Origin: Streptomyces eurythermus
Lineage (GTDB): Bacteria; Actinomycetota; Actinomycetes; Streptomycetales; Streptomycetaceae
Direction: 5' to 3'
DNA: 64,000 bases
Assembly (NCBI RefSeq): GCF_014649115.1
Contig: NZ_BMSK01000005.1
Span: 124,001 to 188,000, forward strand
The translations under genes were made by a program, and so were the position numbers. Position 1 is the stretch's first letter. The number at the start of each line of letters is the position of its first letter. The notes beneath the pieces were generated by a model, which saw only the letters and a program-made list of their open reading frames with translations, did no database searches and had not been told where the DNA came from. Of this stretch, positions 49,735 through 58,785 are shown piece by piece.

Positions 49735-51267
49735 TCATACCCCCGTCTCCGCCTCGATGCGGCCCGCCCGGACGGCTGTCAGGAGGTCGGCGTGGTCGGA
49801 TTCGGTGCGGTCGGCGTAGGCGACGGCGAACGCGGCGATGGCCTCGTCCAGTTCCTCGTTCTTGCCGCAGTAACCGGCGATCAGCCACGGGTCGGCGCTG
49901 TGGGAGTGGGCGCGGGCCAGCAGGGCGCCGGTCATCCGGCCGTAGTCGTCGAGCTGGTCGGCGGGGAGGGCGGCCGGGTCGACGCTGCCCTTGCGGTTGC
50001 GGAACTGCCGCACCTGGTAGGGGCGCCCCTCGACGGTGGTCCAGCCCAGCAGGATGTCGCTGACCACCTGCATCCGCTGCTGGCCGAGGACCACCCGGCG
50101 GCCCTCGTGCGCCACCGGCCGCACCGGGAAACCGGCCGTGGCCAGGTGCGGGACGAGCGCGGAGGGGCGCGCCTCCTTCACCTGGAGGACCAGCGGCTCC
50201 CCGCGGTGGTCGAGCAGCAGGACGACGTAGGAGCGGGTGCCGACGCTGCCGGTGCCGACCACCCGGAAGGCCACGTCGTGCACGGCGTGCCGGGCCAGCA
50301 GCGGACGGCGGTCCTCGCCGATCGTGCCCACGTACTCCTCCAGGGCCAGGGCGACCGCCGCCGCCTCGGCGTCCGGGATGTCACGCAGCACCGGCGGGGC
50401 GGGCACGAACCGGCGTCCGCCGCCCGCGACGGGCTCCGTCGACTTCGCCGCGAACCGGCCGCTGGTGTTGGACCGGGCCTTCTCCGAGACCCGTCGGAGG
50501 GTGCCGAGCAGGTCATGGGCGTCGGTGTGGGAGACCAGTTCCTCGTCCGCGATGGCGTTCCAGGCGTCGAGCGCGGGCAGCTTGGCGAGCAGCCGCATGG
50601 TGCGGCGGTAGGCGCCGGCCGCGTCGCGGGCCGCCGCGCGGCAGGTGTCCTCGTCGGCGCCCGTCTCCCGCCCCGCCAGCACCAGGGAGGCCGCGAGCCG
50701 CTTCAGGTCCCACTCCCAGGGGCCGTGCGCGGTCTCGTCGAAGTCGTTGAGGTCGATGACGAGGTCGCCGCGGGCGTCGCCGTACAGGCCGAAGTTGGCC
50801 GCGTGCGCGTCGCCGCATATCTGGGTGGCGATCCCGGTCGTGGGGGTGCGGGCGAGGTCGTGCGCCATGAGCCCGGCCGAGCCGCGCAGGAAGGCGAACG
50901 GTCCGGCCGCCATCCGGCCCACCCGCAGCGGGACCAGCTCGGGGATGCGGCCGGCGCTGGACTCCCGGACCGCGGTCACTGCGTCGGGGCGGCCGGCGTC
51001 CGCGTCGAGCGTGCGGTGGGCGGAACGCGGCACACTCCGCCGAAGAGCCTTGCCCTCCTTTTTCGGCGAACCGGGCCCGGCCGCCGTACCCGCCGTATCC
51101 GGGGAACCCGGCCCCTCCGCCTCGCCCTGCGGCGGCCACGGCGCGAATCCCCGTACCCGGGGCAGCCGGCGCGCCCCCCGGTCCGCCGTGCCCGCCACCC
51201 GCTCACCGCTTCCGGCCACCGCGACCGCCTCCCCCGCACACCTTCGAACGTACGTCGGTACGAACAT
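49735..51267 (-). CDS. DUF2252 family protein (510 aa)
   Basis: A cytoplasmic protein with a kinase-like fold as known for DUF2252. Core motifs are FAFLRGSAGLMAHDLA, QICGDAHAANFGLYGDARG (similar to the Brenner motif of phosphotransferases), LVIDLNDFDETAHGPWEWDLKRLA, and the C-terminal YGRMTGALLARAHSHS. The enzymatic role is unknown. The first about 85 residues are low-complexity; ATG 51267 has no good ribosome binding site, so a later GTG start is possible. It is divergent from the TetR gene. Confidence 0.85.
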   Translation of the reverse strand: MFVPTYVRRCAGEAVAVAGSGERVAGTADRGARRLPRVRGFAPWPPQGEAEGPGSPDTAGTAAGPGSPKKEGKALRRSVPRSAHRTLDADAGRPDAVTAVRESSAGRIPELVPLRVGRMAAGPFAFLRGSAGLMAHDLARTPTTGIATQICGDAHAANFGLYGDARGDLVIDLNDFDETAHGPWEWDLKRLAASLVLAGRETGADEDTCRAAARDAAGAYRRTMRLLAKLPALDAWNAIADEELVSHTDAHDLLGTLRRVSEKARSNTSGRFAAKSTEPVAGGGRRFVPAPPVLRDIPDAEAAAVALALEEYVGTIGEDRRPLLARHAVHDVAFRVVGTGSVGTRSYVVLLLDHRGEPLVLQVKEARPSALVPHLATAGFPVRPVAHEGRRVVLGQQRMQVVSDILLGWTTVEGRPYQVRQFRNRKGSVDPAALPADQLDDYGRMTGALLARAHSHSADPWLIAGYCGKNEELDEAIAAFAVAYADRTESDHADLLTAVRAGRIEAETGV

Positions 51268-51421
51268 CGACTCGGGGAGACGGTACAGCCAGTGGCCCCG
51301 GGGACGGCTCCCGGCGACCGGGCTTCGGCGCCGTCGACCGGGCCCTGAGCGGCCCTGATCGACTCAGCGGTACCGGTGGGACAATGGGCGGCGGCCGCTT
51401 GCGTCAGGAAGGTACAGGCCC

Positions 51422-52027
51422 ATGACCACCCGACCCGGCCTGCGGGAGCGGAAGAAGGCCAAGACCCGCCGCCTTCTCCGGCAGGAAGCCCTCCGCCTCT
51501 TCGTGGCGCAGGGGTACGACCACACCACCGTCGAACAGATCTGTGACGCGGCCGACGTCTCGCCGAGCACGTTCTTCCGTTACTTCCCGACCAAGGAGGA
51601 CGTGGTCCTCATGGACGACCCCGGCCCGTCCCCCGGGGAGCCGGGAGCGGCCTGCGCGGCCGGCCCCGGTTCCCCGGGGGAGCCGCCGGCGGACGACGCG
51701 GTGCGGGCGACGCTCCACGACCTGCTCGCCCGGCGCGTCGGCCCGGACCCGGACACCACGCTGGCGCGGCTCAGGCTGGCCGCGCGGGTGCGGCCGCTGC
51801 GCGCACGCCTGTGGCAGCACCAGGAAGCACAGGTGGCGCACACGGCGGCGCTGCTCGCCCGGCGCGCGGGCAGGGACGCGGACGCCTACGAGGTCCGGCT
51901 GGGCGCGGCCGTCCTCGTCGCGGTGACCACCGAGACGCTCATGTACTGGGCGGAGCGCGACGGCGAACCGGACCTCACGACCCTCTTCGCCTGGGCGCTG
52001 GACCACCTCGGCGGACTCCGCCTGTGA
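51422..52027 (+). CDS. TetR family regulator (201 aa)
   Basis: An N-terminal TetR fold (LRQEALRLFVAQGYDHTTVEQICDAADVSPSTFFRYFPTKEDVVLMDD) with a Gly/Pro-rich insert at about 67-90 before the helical ligand domain. The C-terminus resembles the acyl-CoA-like ligand-binding class. It is divergent from the DUF2252 gene; the 154-bp gap holds imperfect dyads around CGTACGTCGGTACG at 51249-51262. The target is unknown. Confidence 0.88.
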   Translation: MTTRPGLRERKKAKTRRLLRQEALRLFVAQGYDHTTVEQICDAADVSPSTFFRYFPTKEDVVLMDDPGPSPGEPGAACAAGPGSPGEPPADDAVRATLHDLLARRVGPDPDTTLARLRLAARVRPLRARLWQHQEAQVAHTAALLARRAGRDADAYEVRLGAAVLVAVTTETLMYWAERDGEPDLTTLFAWALDHLGGLRL

Positions 52028-52203
52028 CCGTCCCGCACCGGCGCCCGGCCATGTCGTGGCCGTACCGGGCGGGCTCGGGGCGGGCCGCGTACGGCAGCGG
52101 CCCGAACACCGCGAGACCGGCATGGCGGCGGAGGTCATGAAGTCCGCCGCCGCCACACCGGCGCCGGCCGCGCACCCTGTGGGCGGCGGCAGGGAAGGTC
52201 CCG

Positions 52204-53286
52204 TCAGACGGTGGCGTTCGGGCCGGCCGTCTTGCGGCGGCGTACGACGAACATGGCGCCCGCGCCGACCGCGACCGCGGCGCCGCCCGCCAGGGCGATC
52301 ATCGGGAGCGCGGAGCTGGAGCCCGTCTCGGCGAGGTGGCCCTGCGGTTCGATCTTGGTGTTGCCGGCGGGCTGGTGCTGGGGCAGCGGCTTCTTGCCGC
52401 CCTGCGGCTTGGCGTCCCCGGGCTCACCCGGGGCGGTGCCGGCCTTGAGGATGTCGAACTCGTAGTAGCTGTCGTCACCGGCCAGGACGCAGTTGCCCTC
52501 GTCGTCGGCGTACATGCCGATGCTCAGGGCGTAGCCCAGGCCGGCCGGGGCGGAGCTGTCCACGGCCAGACGCAGGTCGATGGAGAAGGACTCGTGGGCC
52601 TTGACGTCGGTGTAGCCGAGGTAGCCGGCGCCCTCGTCGTTCTCGTCCAGGGAGATGTCGATCCACTGGCCCGACGACGGGTCCTTGTACTGCAGGGTCA
52701 GGTGGCTGGTGTCGATGAAGTACTCCTCCTCGTCCACCTGGGCGGCGAAGACCCCGAGGTCGACGCGCTGGTACGCACGGTCACCGCTGTTCTTCACGTT
52801 CAGCCGGAAGCCGTGGAAGCCGCTTCCCGCCACGATCTTCGAGGGCAGGCCGGACAGGGCGGTCCGCAGGTTGTCGTCGATCTTGGCCTCGTCGCCGGAG
52901 CACTCCACGGGGCCGTCCGACGGGGACGCGGACGCCGAGGGGGACGCGGACACGGAAGCGGAGGCGGAAGCAGAAGCCGAGGCGGAAGCGCTGGGCGAGG
53001 CCTTCGCGGTGGGCGCGGTGTCCCCGCCGGCCGCGGGCGAGGACGCCCCCGCGGACGGAGTCTTGTCGTCCCCGGCGGCGGGGGACGCATCGGCCGAGGG
53101 GGACTCGTCGGCGGCGGGGGACTCGTCGGCCGCGGGTGAGGATGCCTCCTGGCCCGGCGTCGTCTCGGTGACGGTGGTCGCCGGGGTGTCCCCGTCCGCC
53201 GCGTGGGCGATCGGGGCCGCGAGCAGAACGGCCGGCGTGATGGCGGCCGTGGCGGCGGCGAGGGCCAGGGAACGGCGAAGCTTCAT
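52204..53286 (-). CDS. LAETG-anchored surface protein (360 aa)
   Basis: A Sec signal peptide (MKLRRSLALAAATAAI, cleavage near AHAAD at about residue 29). A Ser/Ala/Pro/Asp-rich stalk covers about 30-128, with runs of SASASA. A beta-rich globular domain (about 130-290) follows with a Cys pair. A Pro/Gly/Gln linker leads to LAETG at 318-322, a hydrophobic helix and an RRRK tail. LAxTG is the class E sortase signal of Streptomyces, and two class E sortases lie at the right end of the window. ATG 53286 has GAGGT 5 nt upstream; ATG 53358 is rejected. Confidence 0.93.
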   Translation of the reverse strand: MKLRRSLALAAATAAITPAVLLAAPIAHAADGDTPATTVTETTPGQEASSPAADESPAADESPSADASPAAGDDKTPSAGASSPAAGGDTAPTAKASPSASASASASASASVSASPSASASPSDGPVECSGDEAKIDDNLRTALSGLPSKIVAGSGFHGFRLNVKNSGDRAYQRVDLGVFAAQVDEEEYFIDTSHLTLQYKDPSSGQWIDISLDENDEGAGYLGYTDVKAHESFSIDLRLAVDSSAPAGLGYALSIGMYADDEGNCVLAGDDSYYEFDILKAGTAPGEPGDAKPQGGKKPLPQHQPAGNTKIEPQGHLAETGSSSALPMIALAGGAAVAVGAGAMFVVRRRKTAGPNATV

Positions 53287-53452
53287 ACGAACCTCAGAAC
53301 GGGAGTGACCAGTGCGTGCGCACTCATGACCCGGAGAAGCCGTAAAGGGTTGCGCCACCCTTACCCCATCTTTATGTGAAGGCCATCACAGAGGCCGCGG
53401 CCCTGAGACCTTCGTCACGCGCCACGGACGAGCACCACGCCCGGGAAACAGA

Positions 53453-53486
53453 AATGAGCGGCATCGTGATTACGATGCCGCTCATT
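53453..53486 (-). terminator. Terminator of tRNA-Leu
   Basis: A perfect 15-bp stem (53453-53467 with 53472-53486) with loop GATT, four bases after the CCA end of the tRNA. The minus strand then runs TTTCTGTTT. Confidence 0.9.
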
Positions 53487-53490
53487 CCGG

Positions 53491-53577
53491 TGGTGCGCGA
53501 GGGGGGAGTTGAACCCCCACGCCCTTGCGGGCACTGGAACCTGAATCCAGCGCGTCTGCCTATTCCGCCACCCGCGC
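53491..53577 (-). tRNA. tRNA-Leu (anticodon CAG)
   Basis: The class II cloverleaf starts GCGCGGG, with a D-arm (GGCGGAATAGGCAGACGC), an anticodon stem CTGGA/TCCAG around the loop TTCAGGT (CAG is the complement of 53541-53543), and a long variable arm (GCCCGCAAGGGC). The T-arm is GGGGGTTCAACTCCCCC, and the acceptor partner CTCGCGC is followed by A and an encoded CCA (53491-53493). The 7-bp acceptor stem has one G-T. Confidence 0.96.
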
Positions 53578-54036
53578 ATTGGGTGTGTCTTCCGGTTCCT
53601 TCCCTTTCGGGCTGGCCCCTTCCGACATCGAGAACATTAGCACGTCGTCCAGGGTGGATTCACATCCCTTCCCGGGCGCCCCCGGCGACCGCCTCGGGCG
53701 CGCCCCCCGCGGCGGCCGGTGCCCACGTCCTCACGCGTCCCGCCCGTGCCCGTCCGTCTCAGGGAGACACGGTTCACGTATCAACCTCGTACCGGTCCCG
53801 GCCGTCTCCCCGGAAGGCGGGCCGGGTGCACAGCCCGGTGCGGGACACTGGTCTTCGCCCGCCTCTACGATCCAGGGGCAGCAGGACACGCACCCGGAGT
53901 TCGAAGGGGAGCCGCTGGGGGAACCGGCTGATTGGCGGGCGCGTAGATACGATCAGTAAGCAGTACCCGGCAGTACCCCGGCAAGGCAGCGGCACAGAGC
54001 AAGGCAAGACGACGGCAGGGACGGAGGAGGTGCCCC
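53578..54036. other. 459-bp intergenic region before fhaA
   Basis: It holds the upstream region of the tRNA (minus strand) and of the fha operon. A -10-like TACGAT at 53948-53953 lies about 90 bp before fhaA; the matching -35 is not clear. No gene is seen. Confidence 0.4.
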
Positions 54037-54903
54037 ATGGGAGTCCTGAAGAAGTTCGAGCAGCGTCTCGAAGGTCTGGTGAACGGCACCTTCGCCAAGG
54101 TCTTCAAGTCCGAGGTCCAGCCCGTGGAGATCGCCGGAGCGCTCCAGCGGGAGTGCGACAACAACGCCACCATCTGGAACCGCGACCGCACCGTCGTGCC
54201 CAACGACTTCATCGTGGAGCTGAGCGCGCCGGACTACGAGCGCCTCAGCCCCTACTCCGGGCAGCTGGGCGACGAGCTGGCCGGCATGGTGCGCGACTAC
54301 GCCAAGCAGCAGCGCTACACCTTCATGGGCCCGATCAAGGTCAATCTGGAGAAGGCCGACGACCTGGACACCGGTCTGTACCGGGTGCGCTCGCGCACCC
54401 TGGCCTCCTCCAGCAGCCAGCAGGACCAGCAGGCGCCGCCCGCCCCGCCGGCCGGCCGCCCCGCGGCGAGCGCCCCCGGCGGCTACGGCTATCCGCCGGC
54501 CGCCCCGCCCGCGGGCGCGCCCCCGATGCCGTCGACGCCGCCGCCCGGCGCCCGGCCCGGCGGGTACGGCTATCCGCAGCCCGCCACCCAGCGGCCCGCC
54601 GCGGCGCCGATGAGCGGCGCGCGCACCCGCTACTGGATCGAGATCAACGGCACCCGCCACCAGATCTCCCGCCCGACGCTGGTGCTGGGCCGCAGCACCG
54701 ACGCCGACGTGCGGATCGACGACCCCGGCGTCTCCCGCCGGCACTGCGAGATCCGGACCGGAACGCCCTCGACGATCCAGGATCTCGGCTCCACCAACGG
54801 CATCGTGGTGGACGGGCAGCACACCACCCGCGCTACGCTCCGCGACGGCTCGCGGATCGTCGTGGGCAGCACCACCGTTATCTATAGGCAAGCCGAAGGG
54901 TGA
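54037..54903 (+). CDS. fhaA: FHA domain protein FhaA (288 aa)
   Basis: The N-terminal about 120 residues are the DUF3662/FhaA-type domain (MGVLKKFEQRLEGLVNGTFAKVFKSEVQPVEIAGALQRE). A Gly/Tyr/Pro/Ala-rich linker with GGYGYP repeats follows. The C-terminal FHA domain has LVLGRSTDADVRIDDPGVSRRHCEI and LGSTNGIVV, which bind phosphothreonine. In mycobacteria FhaA is a partner of PknA/PknB in control of cell-wall synthesis. GGAGGTGCC precedes the ATG. It is first in fhaA-fhaB-pstP-rodA-pbpA, with pknB just after. Confidence 0.94.
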   Translation: MGVLKKFEQRLEGLVNGTFAKVFKSEVQPVEIAGALQRECDNNATIWNRDRTVVPNDFIVELSAPDYERLSPYSGQLGDELAGMVRDYAKQQRYTFMGPIKVNLEKADDLDTGLYRVRSRTLASSSSQQDQQAPPAPPAGRPAASAPGGYGYPPAAPPAGAPPMPSTPPPGARPGGYGYPQPATQRPAAAPMSGARTRYWIEINGTRHQISRPTLVLGRSTDADVRIDDPGVSRRHCEIRTGTPSTIQDLGSTNGIVVDGQHTTRATLRDGSRIVVGSTTVIYRQAEG

Positions 54904-54913
54904 AGCGGGGGCA

Positions 54914-55453
54914 ATGTCAGAGCTGACCCTCACGGTCATGCGGCTGGGTTTCCTGGCCGTACTGTGGCTGTTCGTGATCGTGGCCGTGCAGGTCATCCGG
55001 AGCGACCTGTTCGGTACGCGCGTCACCCAGCGCGGATCGCGTAGGGAGGCGGCCCGGCCGCAGCAGTCCGGGCGCCAGCAGACCCGGCAGCAGGCCCGGC
55101 AGCAGGCCGCCCCGCCGCCGCAGCGCGGCCAGCAGGGCGGCGGCCGGCGCGGCCGGAACGCCCCCACCAAGCTGGTCGTGACCGAGGGCACACTGACCGG
55201 CACCACCGTGGCGCTCCAGGGCCAGACCATCACCCTGGGCCGGGCGCACGACTCCACGATCGTGCTGGACGACGACTACGCCTCCAGCCGCCATGCCAGG
55301 ATCTACCTGGACCAGAGCGGCCAGTGGATCATCGAGGACCTCGGTTCCACCAACGGCACCTACCTGGACCGGTCCCGGCTGACGACCCCCACACCGATCC
55401 CGCTGGACAAGCCGATCCGCATCGGCAAGACCGCGATCGAGCTGCGGAAGTAG
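54914..55453 (+). CDS. fhaB: FHA domain membrane protein FhaB (179 aa)
   Basis: A membrane helix at residues about 10-29 (RLGFLAVLWLFVIVAVQVI), a Gln/Arg-rich linker (RQQTRQQARQQ), and a C-terminal FHA domain with ITLGRAHDSTIVLDDDYASSRHARI and LGSTNGTYL. This is the FhaB/FipA layout, a phosphothreonine reader acting at the cell-wall growth or division site with RodA/FtsW and PbpA. It starts 10 nt after fhaA. Confidence 0.94.
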   Translation: MSELTLTVMRLGFLAVLWLFVIVAVQVIRSDLFGTRVTQRGSRREAARPQQSGRQQTRQQARQQAAPPPQRGQQGGGRRGRNAPTKLVVTEGTLTGTTVALQGQTITLGRAHDSTIVLDDDYASSRHARIYLDQSGQWIIEDLGSTNGTYLDRSRLTTPTPIPLDKPIRIGKTAIELRK

Positions 55454-55593
55454 TGCCACGTCATGAATAAGCGCGAGCGGAGCGAGCACGCCGCGGCAGG
55501 CCGCCACCCGGTCTCCGGCGCGCTCCCGACCGGAGGGTGGGCAGTGTGGCTCGACACGACCGGCTGCATTCGGAGCCGACGGGCGAGGTGCGC

Positions 55594-57306
55594 ATGAGTC
55601 TGTCACTGCGCTTCGCCGCCGGATCGCACGAGGGCATGATCCGCGGGCACAACGAGGACTCCGGCTACGCCGGCCCGCGCCTGCTGGCCATCGCCGACGG
55701 CATGGGCGGCCAGGCGGCCGGCGAGGTCGCCTCCTCCGAGGTGATCTCCACCATCGTCCCGCTCGACGACGACGTGCCCGGCTCCGACATCCTCACCTCC
55801 CTCGGCACCGCCGTGCAGCGCGCCAACGACCAGCTGCGCGCCATGGTCCAGGAGGACCCGCAGCTGGAGGGCATGGGCACCACCCTGACCGCCCTGCTGT
55901 GGACCGGACAGCGGCTCGGCCTGGTCCACGTCGGCGACTCTCGCGCCTATCTGCTGCGCGACGGCGTCCTCACCCAGATCACCCAGGACCACACCTGGGT
56001 GCAGCGGCTGGTCGACGAGGGCCGGATCACCGAGGAAGAGGCCACCACCCACCCGCAGCGCTCCCTGCTGATGCGCGCCCTCGGCAGCAGCGAGCACGTC
56101 GAGCCCGACCTCTCCATCCGCGAGGTCCGCGCCGGCGACCGCTATCTGATCTGCTCCGACGGCCTGTCCGGGGTGGTCTCCCACCAGACGATGGAGGAGA
56201 CCCTCGCCAGCTACCAGGGCCCGCAGGAGACCGTGCAGGAGCTGATCCAGCTCGCGCTGCGCGGCGGCGGCCCCGACAACATCACGGTCATCGTCGCCGA
56301 CGTGCTGGACCTGGACCAGGGCGACACCCTCGCCGGTCAGCTGTCCGACCAGCCGGTGGTGGTCGGCGCGGTCGCCGAGAACCAGCACCACCCGCAGGAC
56401 AACGGGATCATGCAGACCCCGGCCGGCCGCGCCGCCCACCTGGGCCGGCGCGGGCAGGGCGGCGGCGAGTTCGGGCCGCCCGGCTCGGGTGACACCGGCT
56501 ACCCGCCGGCCGGCGGCTTCGGCGAGTACGGCGACGAGGACTTCACCAAGCAGCGCAAGCCGCGCAGGTGGCTGAAGACCTCCCTGTACGGCGCCCTCGC
56601 CCTGGCCGTCGTGGGCGGCGGCCTGTACGGCGGCTACCGCTGGACGCAGACGCAGTACTACGTCGGCGCCAAGGACGAGCACGTGGCGCTGTACCGCGGG
56701 ATCAGCCAGGACCTGGCCTGGGTGTCGCTGTCGGAGGTGGAGAAGGACCACCCCGAGATCGAACTCAAGTACCTGCCGCCGTACCAGCAGAAGCAGGTGA
56801 AGGCCACGATCGCGGAGGGCGGCCTCCAGGCGGCCCGGACGAAGGTCGAGGAGCTGGCCGTCCAGGCCTCCGCCTGCCGGAAGCAGGCCGAGCGCAAGGC
56901 CGCGGACGAGGCCGCGCGCGACGCGAAGAACGACAAGGGCAAGACCACCGGCACCGACGCCGACGCCGACAAGAGCGCCGGCGGAACCGGTGGCACCGGT
57001 ACCGGCGCCACCACGGGAACCGGCACCGGTACCGGCGCCACCACGGGAACCGGCACCGGTACCGGCTCCACCACGGGCACGGGCACGCACGCCGCGTTCT
57101 CCGGGGACCCCGCCGCGCCGGTCGTCACCCTCGCGCAGGTCTCCCTCGTCACGAAGGCCACCCCGGCCCCGAACCCGTCGGCCTCGAAGACGACCCCGGC
57201 GGTCCCTTCGAAGTCTCCGTCCACGACCCCGTCCGCGACCCCCAGCCCCGGCCCCACTCTCTCGGAGGATGAGCAGAAGGTCGTCTCGCTGTGCGGTAAG
57301 CAGTAG
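55594..57306 (+). CDS. pstP: PP2C-type Ser/Thr phosphatase PstP (570 aa)
   Basis: A metal-dependent phosphatase that reverses PknA/PknB phosphorylation. The catalytic domain (1-240) has the PP2C motifs RGHNEDS, LAIADGMGGQAAGEVAS, VHVGDSRAYL, CSDGLSGVVS and GGGPDNITVIVA, with their metal-binding Asp residues. A linker (240-325), a membrane helix near 330-347 (LYGALALAVVGGGLYGG), an external domain and a Thr/Gly/Ser/Pro-rich tail follow. GAGGTGCGC precedes ATG 55594; ATG 55537 has no homology before the domain. The tail contains exact 30-bp repeats. Confidence 0.94.
   Translation: MSLSLRFAAGSHEGMIRGHNEDSGYAGPRLLAIADGMGGQAAGEVASSEVISTIVPLDDDVPGSDILTSLGTAVQRANDQLRAMVQEDPQLEGMGTTLTALLWTGQRLGLVHVGDSRAYLLRDGVLTQITQDHTWVQRLVDEGRITEEEATTHPQRSLLMRALGSSEHVEPDLSIREVRAGDRYLICSDGLSGVVSHQTMEETLASYQGPQETVQELIQLALRGGGPDNITVIVADVLDLDQGDTLAGQLSDQPVVVGAVAENQHHPQDNGIMQTPAGRAAHLGRRGQGGGEFGPPGSGDTGYPPAGGFGEYGDEDFTKQRKPRRWLKTSLYGALALAVVGGGLYGGYRWTQTQYYVGAKDEHVALYRGISQDLAWVSLSEVEKDHPEIELKYLPPYQQKQVKATIAEGGLQAARTKVEELAVQASACRKQAERKAADEAARDAKNDKGKTTGTDADADKSAGGTGGTGTGATTGTGTGTGATTGTGTGTGSTTGTGTHAAFSGDPAAPVVTLAQVSLVTKATPAPNPSASKTTPAVPSKSPSTTPSATPSPGPTLSEDEQKVVSLCGKQ
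57001..57090 (+). repeat. 30-bp tandem repeats in the PstP tail
   Basis: The 30 bp at 57001-57030 are repeated exactly at 57031-57060, and a degenerate third copy covers 57061-57090. Each unit encodes TGATTGTGTG-type decapeptides. The exact identity shows a recent duplication. Confidence 0.9.
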
Positions 57307-57333
57307 GCAAGCCGTGAGAGGCCCCGTCACACG

Positions 57334-58785
57334 ATGAGCAGTTCTACGAATTCGCCGACGCATCACACGTCCACGATCGGCGCCATCGGCGCGCCGAGCC
57401 GCCGCAACACCGAGCTGGCCCTGCTGGTCTTCGCCGTGGCCATCCCGGTGTTCGCCTACGCCAACGTGGGCCTGGCCATCAGCGACCAGGTCCCCTCCGG
57501 GCTGCTCAGCTACGGCCTGGGCCTCGGACTGCTGGCCGGCGTCGCCCATCTCGCGGTGCGGAAGTTCGCGCCGTACGCCGATCCGCTGCTGCTGCCGCTG
57601 GCCACCCTGCTCAACGGGCTGGGGCTGGTCGTGATCTGGCGGCTGGACCAGTCCAAGCTGCTCCAGTCACTGCCCAACTTCGTCACGGCGGCGCCCCGCC
57701 AGCTGCTGTACACCGCGCTGGGCATCGCGCTGTTCGTCGTGGTGCTGATCTTCCTGAAGGACCACCGCGTCCTCCAGCGCTACACGTACATCTCCATGTT
57801 CAGCGCCCTGGTGCTGCTCATCCTGCCGCTGGTGCCGGGCCTCGGGGCCAACATCTACGGCGCGAAGATCTGGATCAACATCCCCGGTCTCGGCTCCCTC
57901 CAGCCCGGTGAGTTCGCCAAGATCGTCCTCGCCGTCTTCTTCGCCGGCTACCTGATGGTCAAGCGCGACGCCCTGGCCCTCGCCAGCCGCCGCTTCATGG
58001 GCCTGTACCTGCCGCGCGGCCGCGACCTCGGGCCGATCCTGGTCGTCTGGGCGATCTCGATCCTCATCCTGGTCTTCGAGACGGACCTCGGCACCTCGCT
58101 GCTGTTCTTCGGAATGTTCGTCATCATGCTGTACGTCGCCACCGAGCGGACCAGCTGGATCGTCTTCGGTCTGCTGATGTCCGCGGCCGGCGCCGTCGGC
58201 GTGGCGAGCTTCGAGCCGCACATCCAGACCCGTGTGCAGGCATGGCTCAACCCGATGCGCGAGTACGAGCTGAGCCGACAGATCACCCATGACGGCATCC
58301 TCCACTCCGACCAGCTCCAGCAGGCCCTGTGGGCCTTCGGTTCCGGTGGCACCCTCGGCTCCGGCTGGGGTCAGGGACACTCGGACCTGATCCGGTTCGC
58401 CGCCAACTCCGACTTCGTCCTCGCCACCTTCGGCGAGGAGCTGGGCCTGGCCGGGATCATGGCGATCCTGCTGATCTACGGTCTGATCGTGGAGCGCGGT
58501 GTGCGCACCGCGCTCGCCGCCCGCGACCCGTTCGGCAAGCTGCTCGCCATCGGCCTGTCCGGTGCCTTCGCCCTCCAGGTCTTCGTGGTGGCCGGCGGTG
58601 TCATGGGCCTCATCCCGCTGACCGGTATGACCATGCCGTTCCTCGCGTACGGTGGTTCGTCCGTGCTCGCCAACTGGGCGCTGATCGGCATCCTGATCCG
58701 GATCAGCGACACCGCCCGCCGCCCGGCGCCCGCCCCCGTGAGCAGCCCCGACGCCGAGATGACCCAGGTGGTCCGCCCGTCATGA
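57334..58785 (+). CDS. rodA: SEDS family peptidoglycan polymerase, RodA/FtsW type (483 aa)
   Basis: A polytopic glycosyltransferase of the SEDS family with about 10-12 helices. Conserved loops are INIPGLGSLQPGEFAKI (with Glu), FETDLGTSLLFFGMF (the catalytic-Asp region), FGSGGTLGSGWGQG, and PLTGMTMPFLAYGGSSVLANW near the C-terminus. In this operon it pairs with the PBP next to it for wall elongation. Both ends are cytoplasmic, with Ser/Thr-rich tails possibly phosphorylated by PknB. The pbpA start overlaps its stop by ATGA. Confidence 0.95.
   Translation: MSSSTNSPTHHTSTIGAIGAPSRRNTELALLVFAVAIPVFAYANVGLAISDQVPSGLLSYGLGLGLLAGVAHLAVRKFAPYADPLLLPLATLLNGLGLVVIWRLDQSKLLQSLPNFVTAAPRQLLYTALGIALFVVVLIFLKDHRVLQRYTYISMFSALVLLILPLVPGLGANIYGAKIWINIPGLGSLQPGEFAKIVLAVFFAGYLMVKRDALALASRRFMGLYLPRGRDLGPILVVWAISILILVFETDLGTSLLFFGMFVIMLYVATERTSWIVFGLLMSAAGAVGVASFEPHIQTRVQAWLNPMREYELSRQITHDGILHSDQLQQALWAFGSGGTLGSGWGQGHSDLIRFAANSDFVLATFGEELGLAGIMAILLIYGLIVERGVRTALAARDPFGKLLAIGLSGAFALQVFVVAGGVMGLIPLTGMTMPFLAYGGSSVLANWALIGILIRISDTARRPAPAPVSSPDAEMTQVVRPS

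Noticed and set aside
53453..53577. tRNA-Leu with adjacent long inverted repeat as an integration (att) site
   Set aside because: The inverted repeat is a terminator with a T-rich tail, and no integrase, duplicated tRNA end or foreign genes are present.
57001..57090. Possible CRISPR-like array
   Set aside because: The units are contiguous without spacers and lie inside the pstP coding frame.
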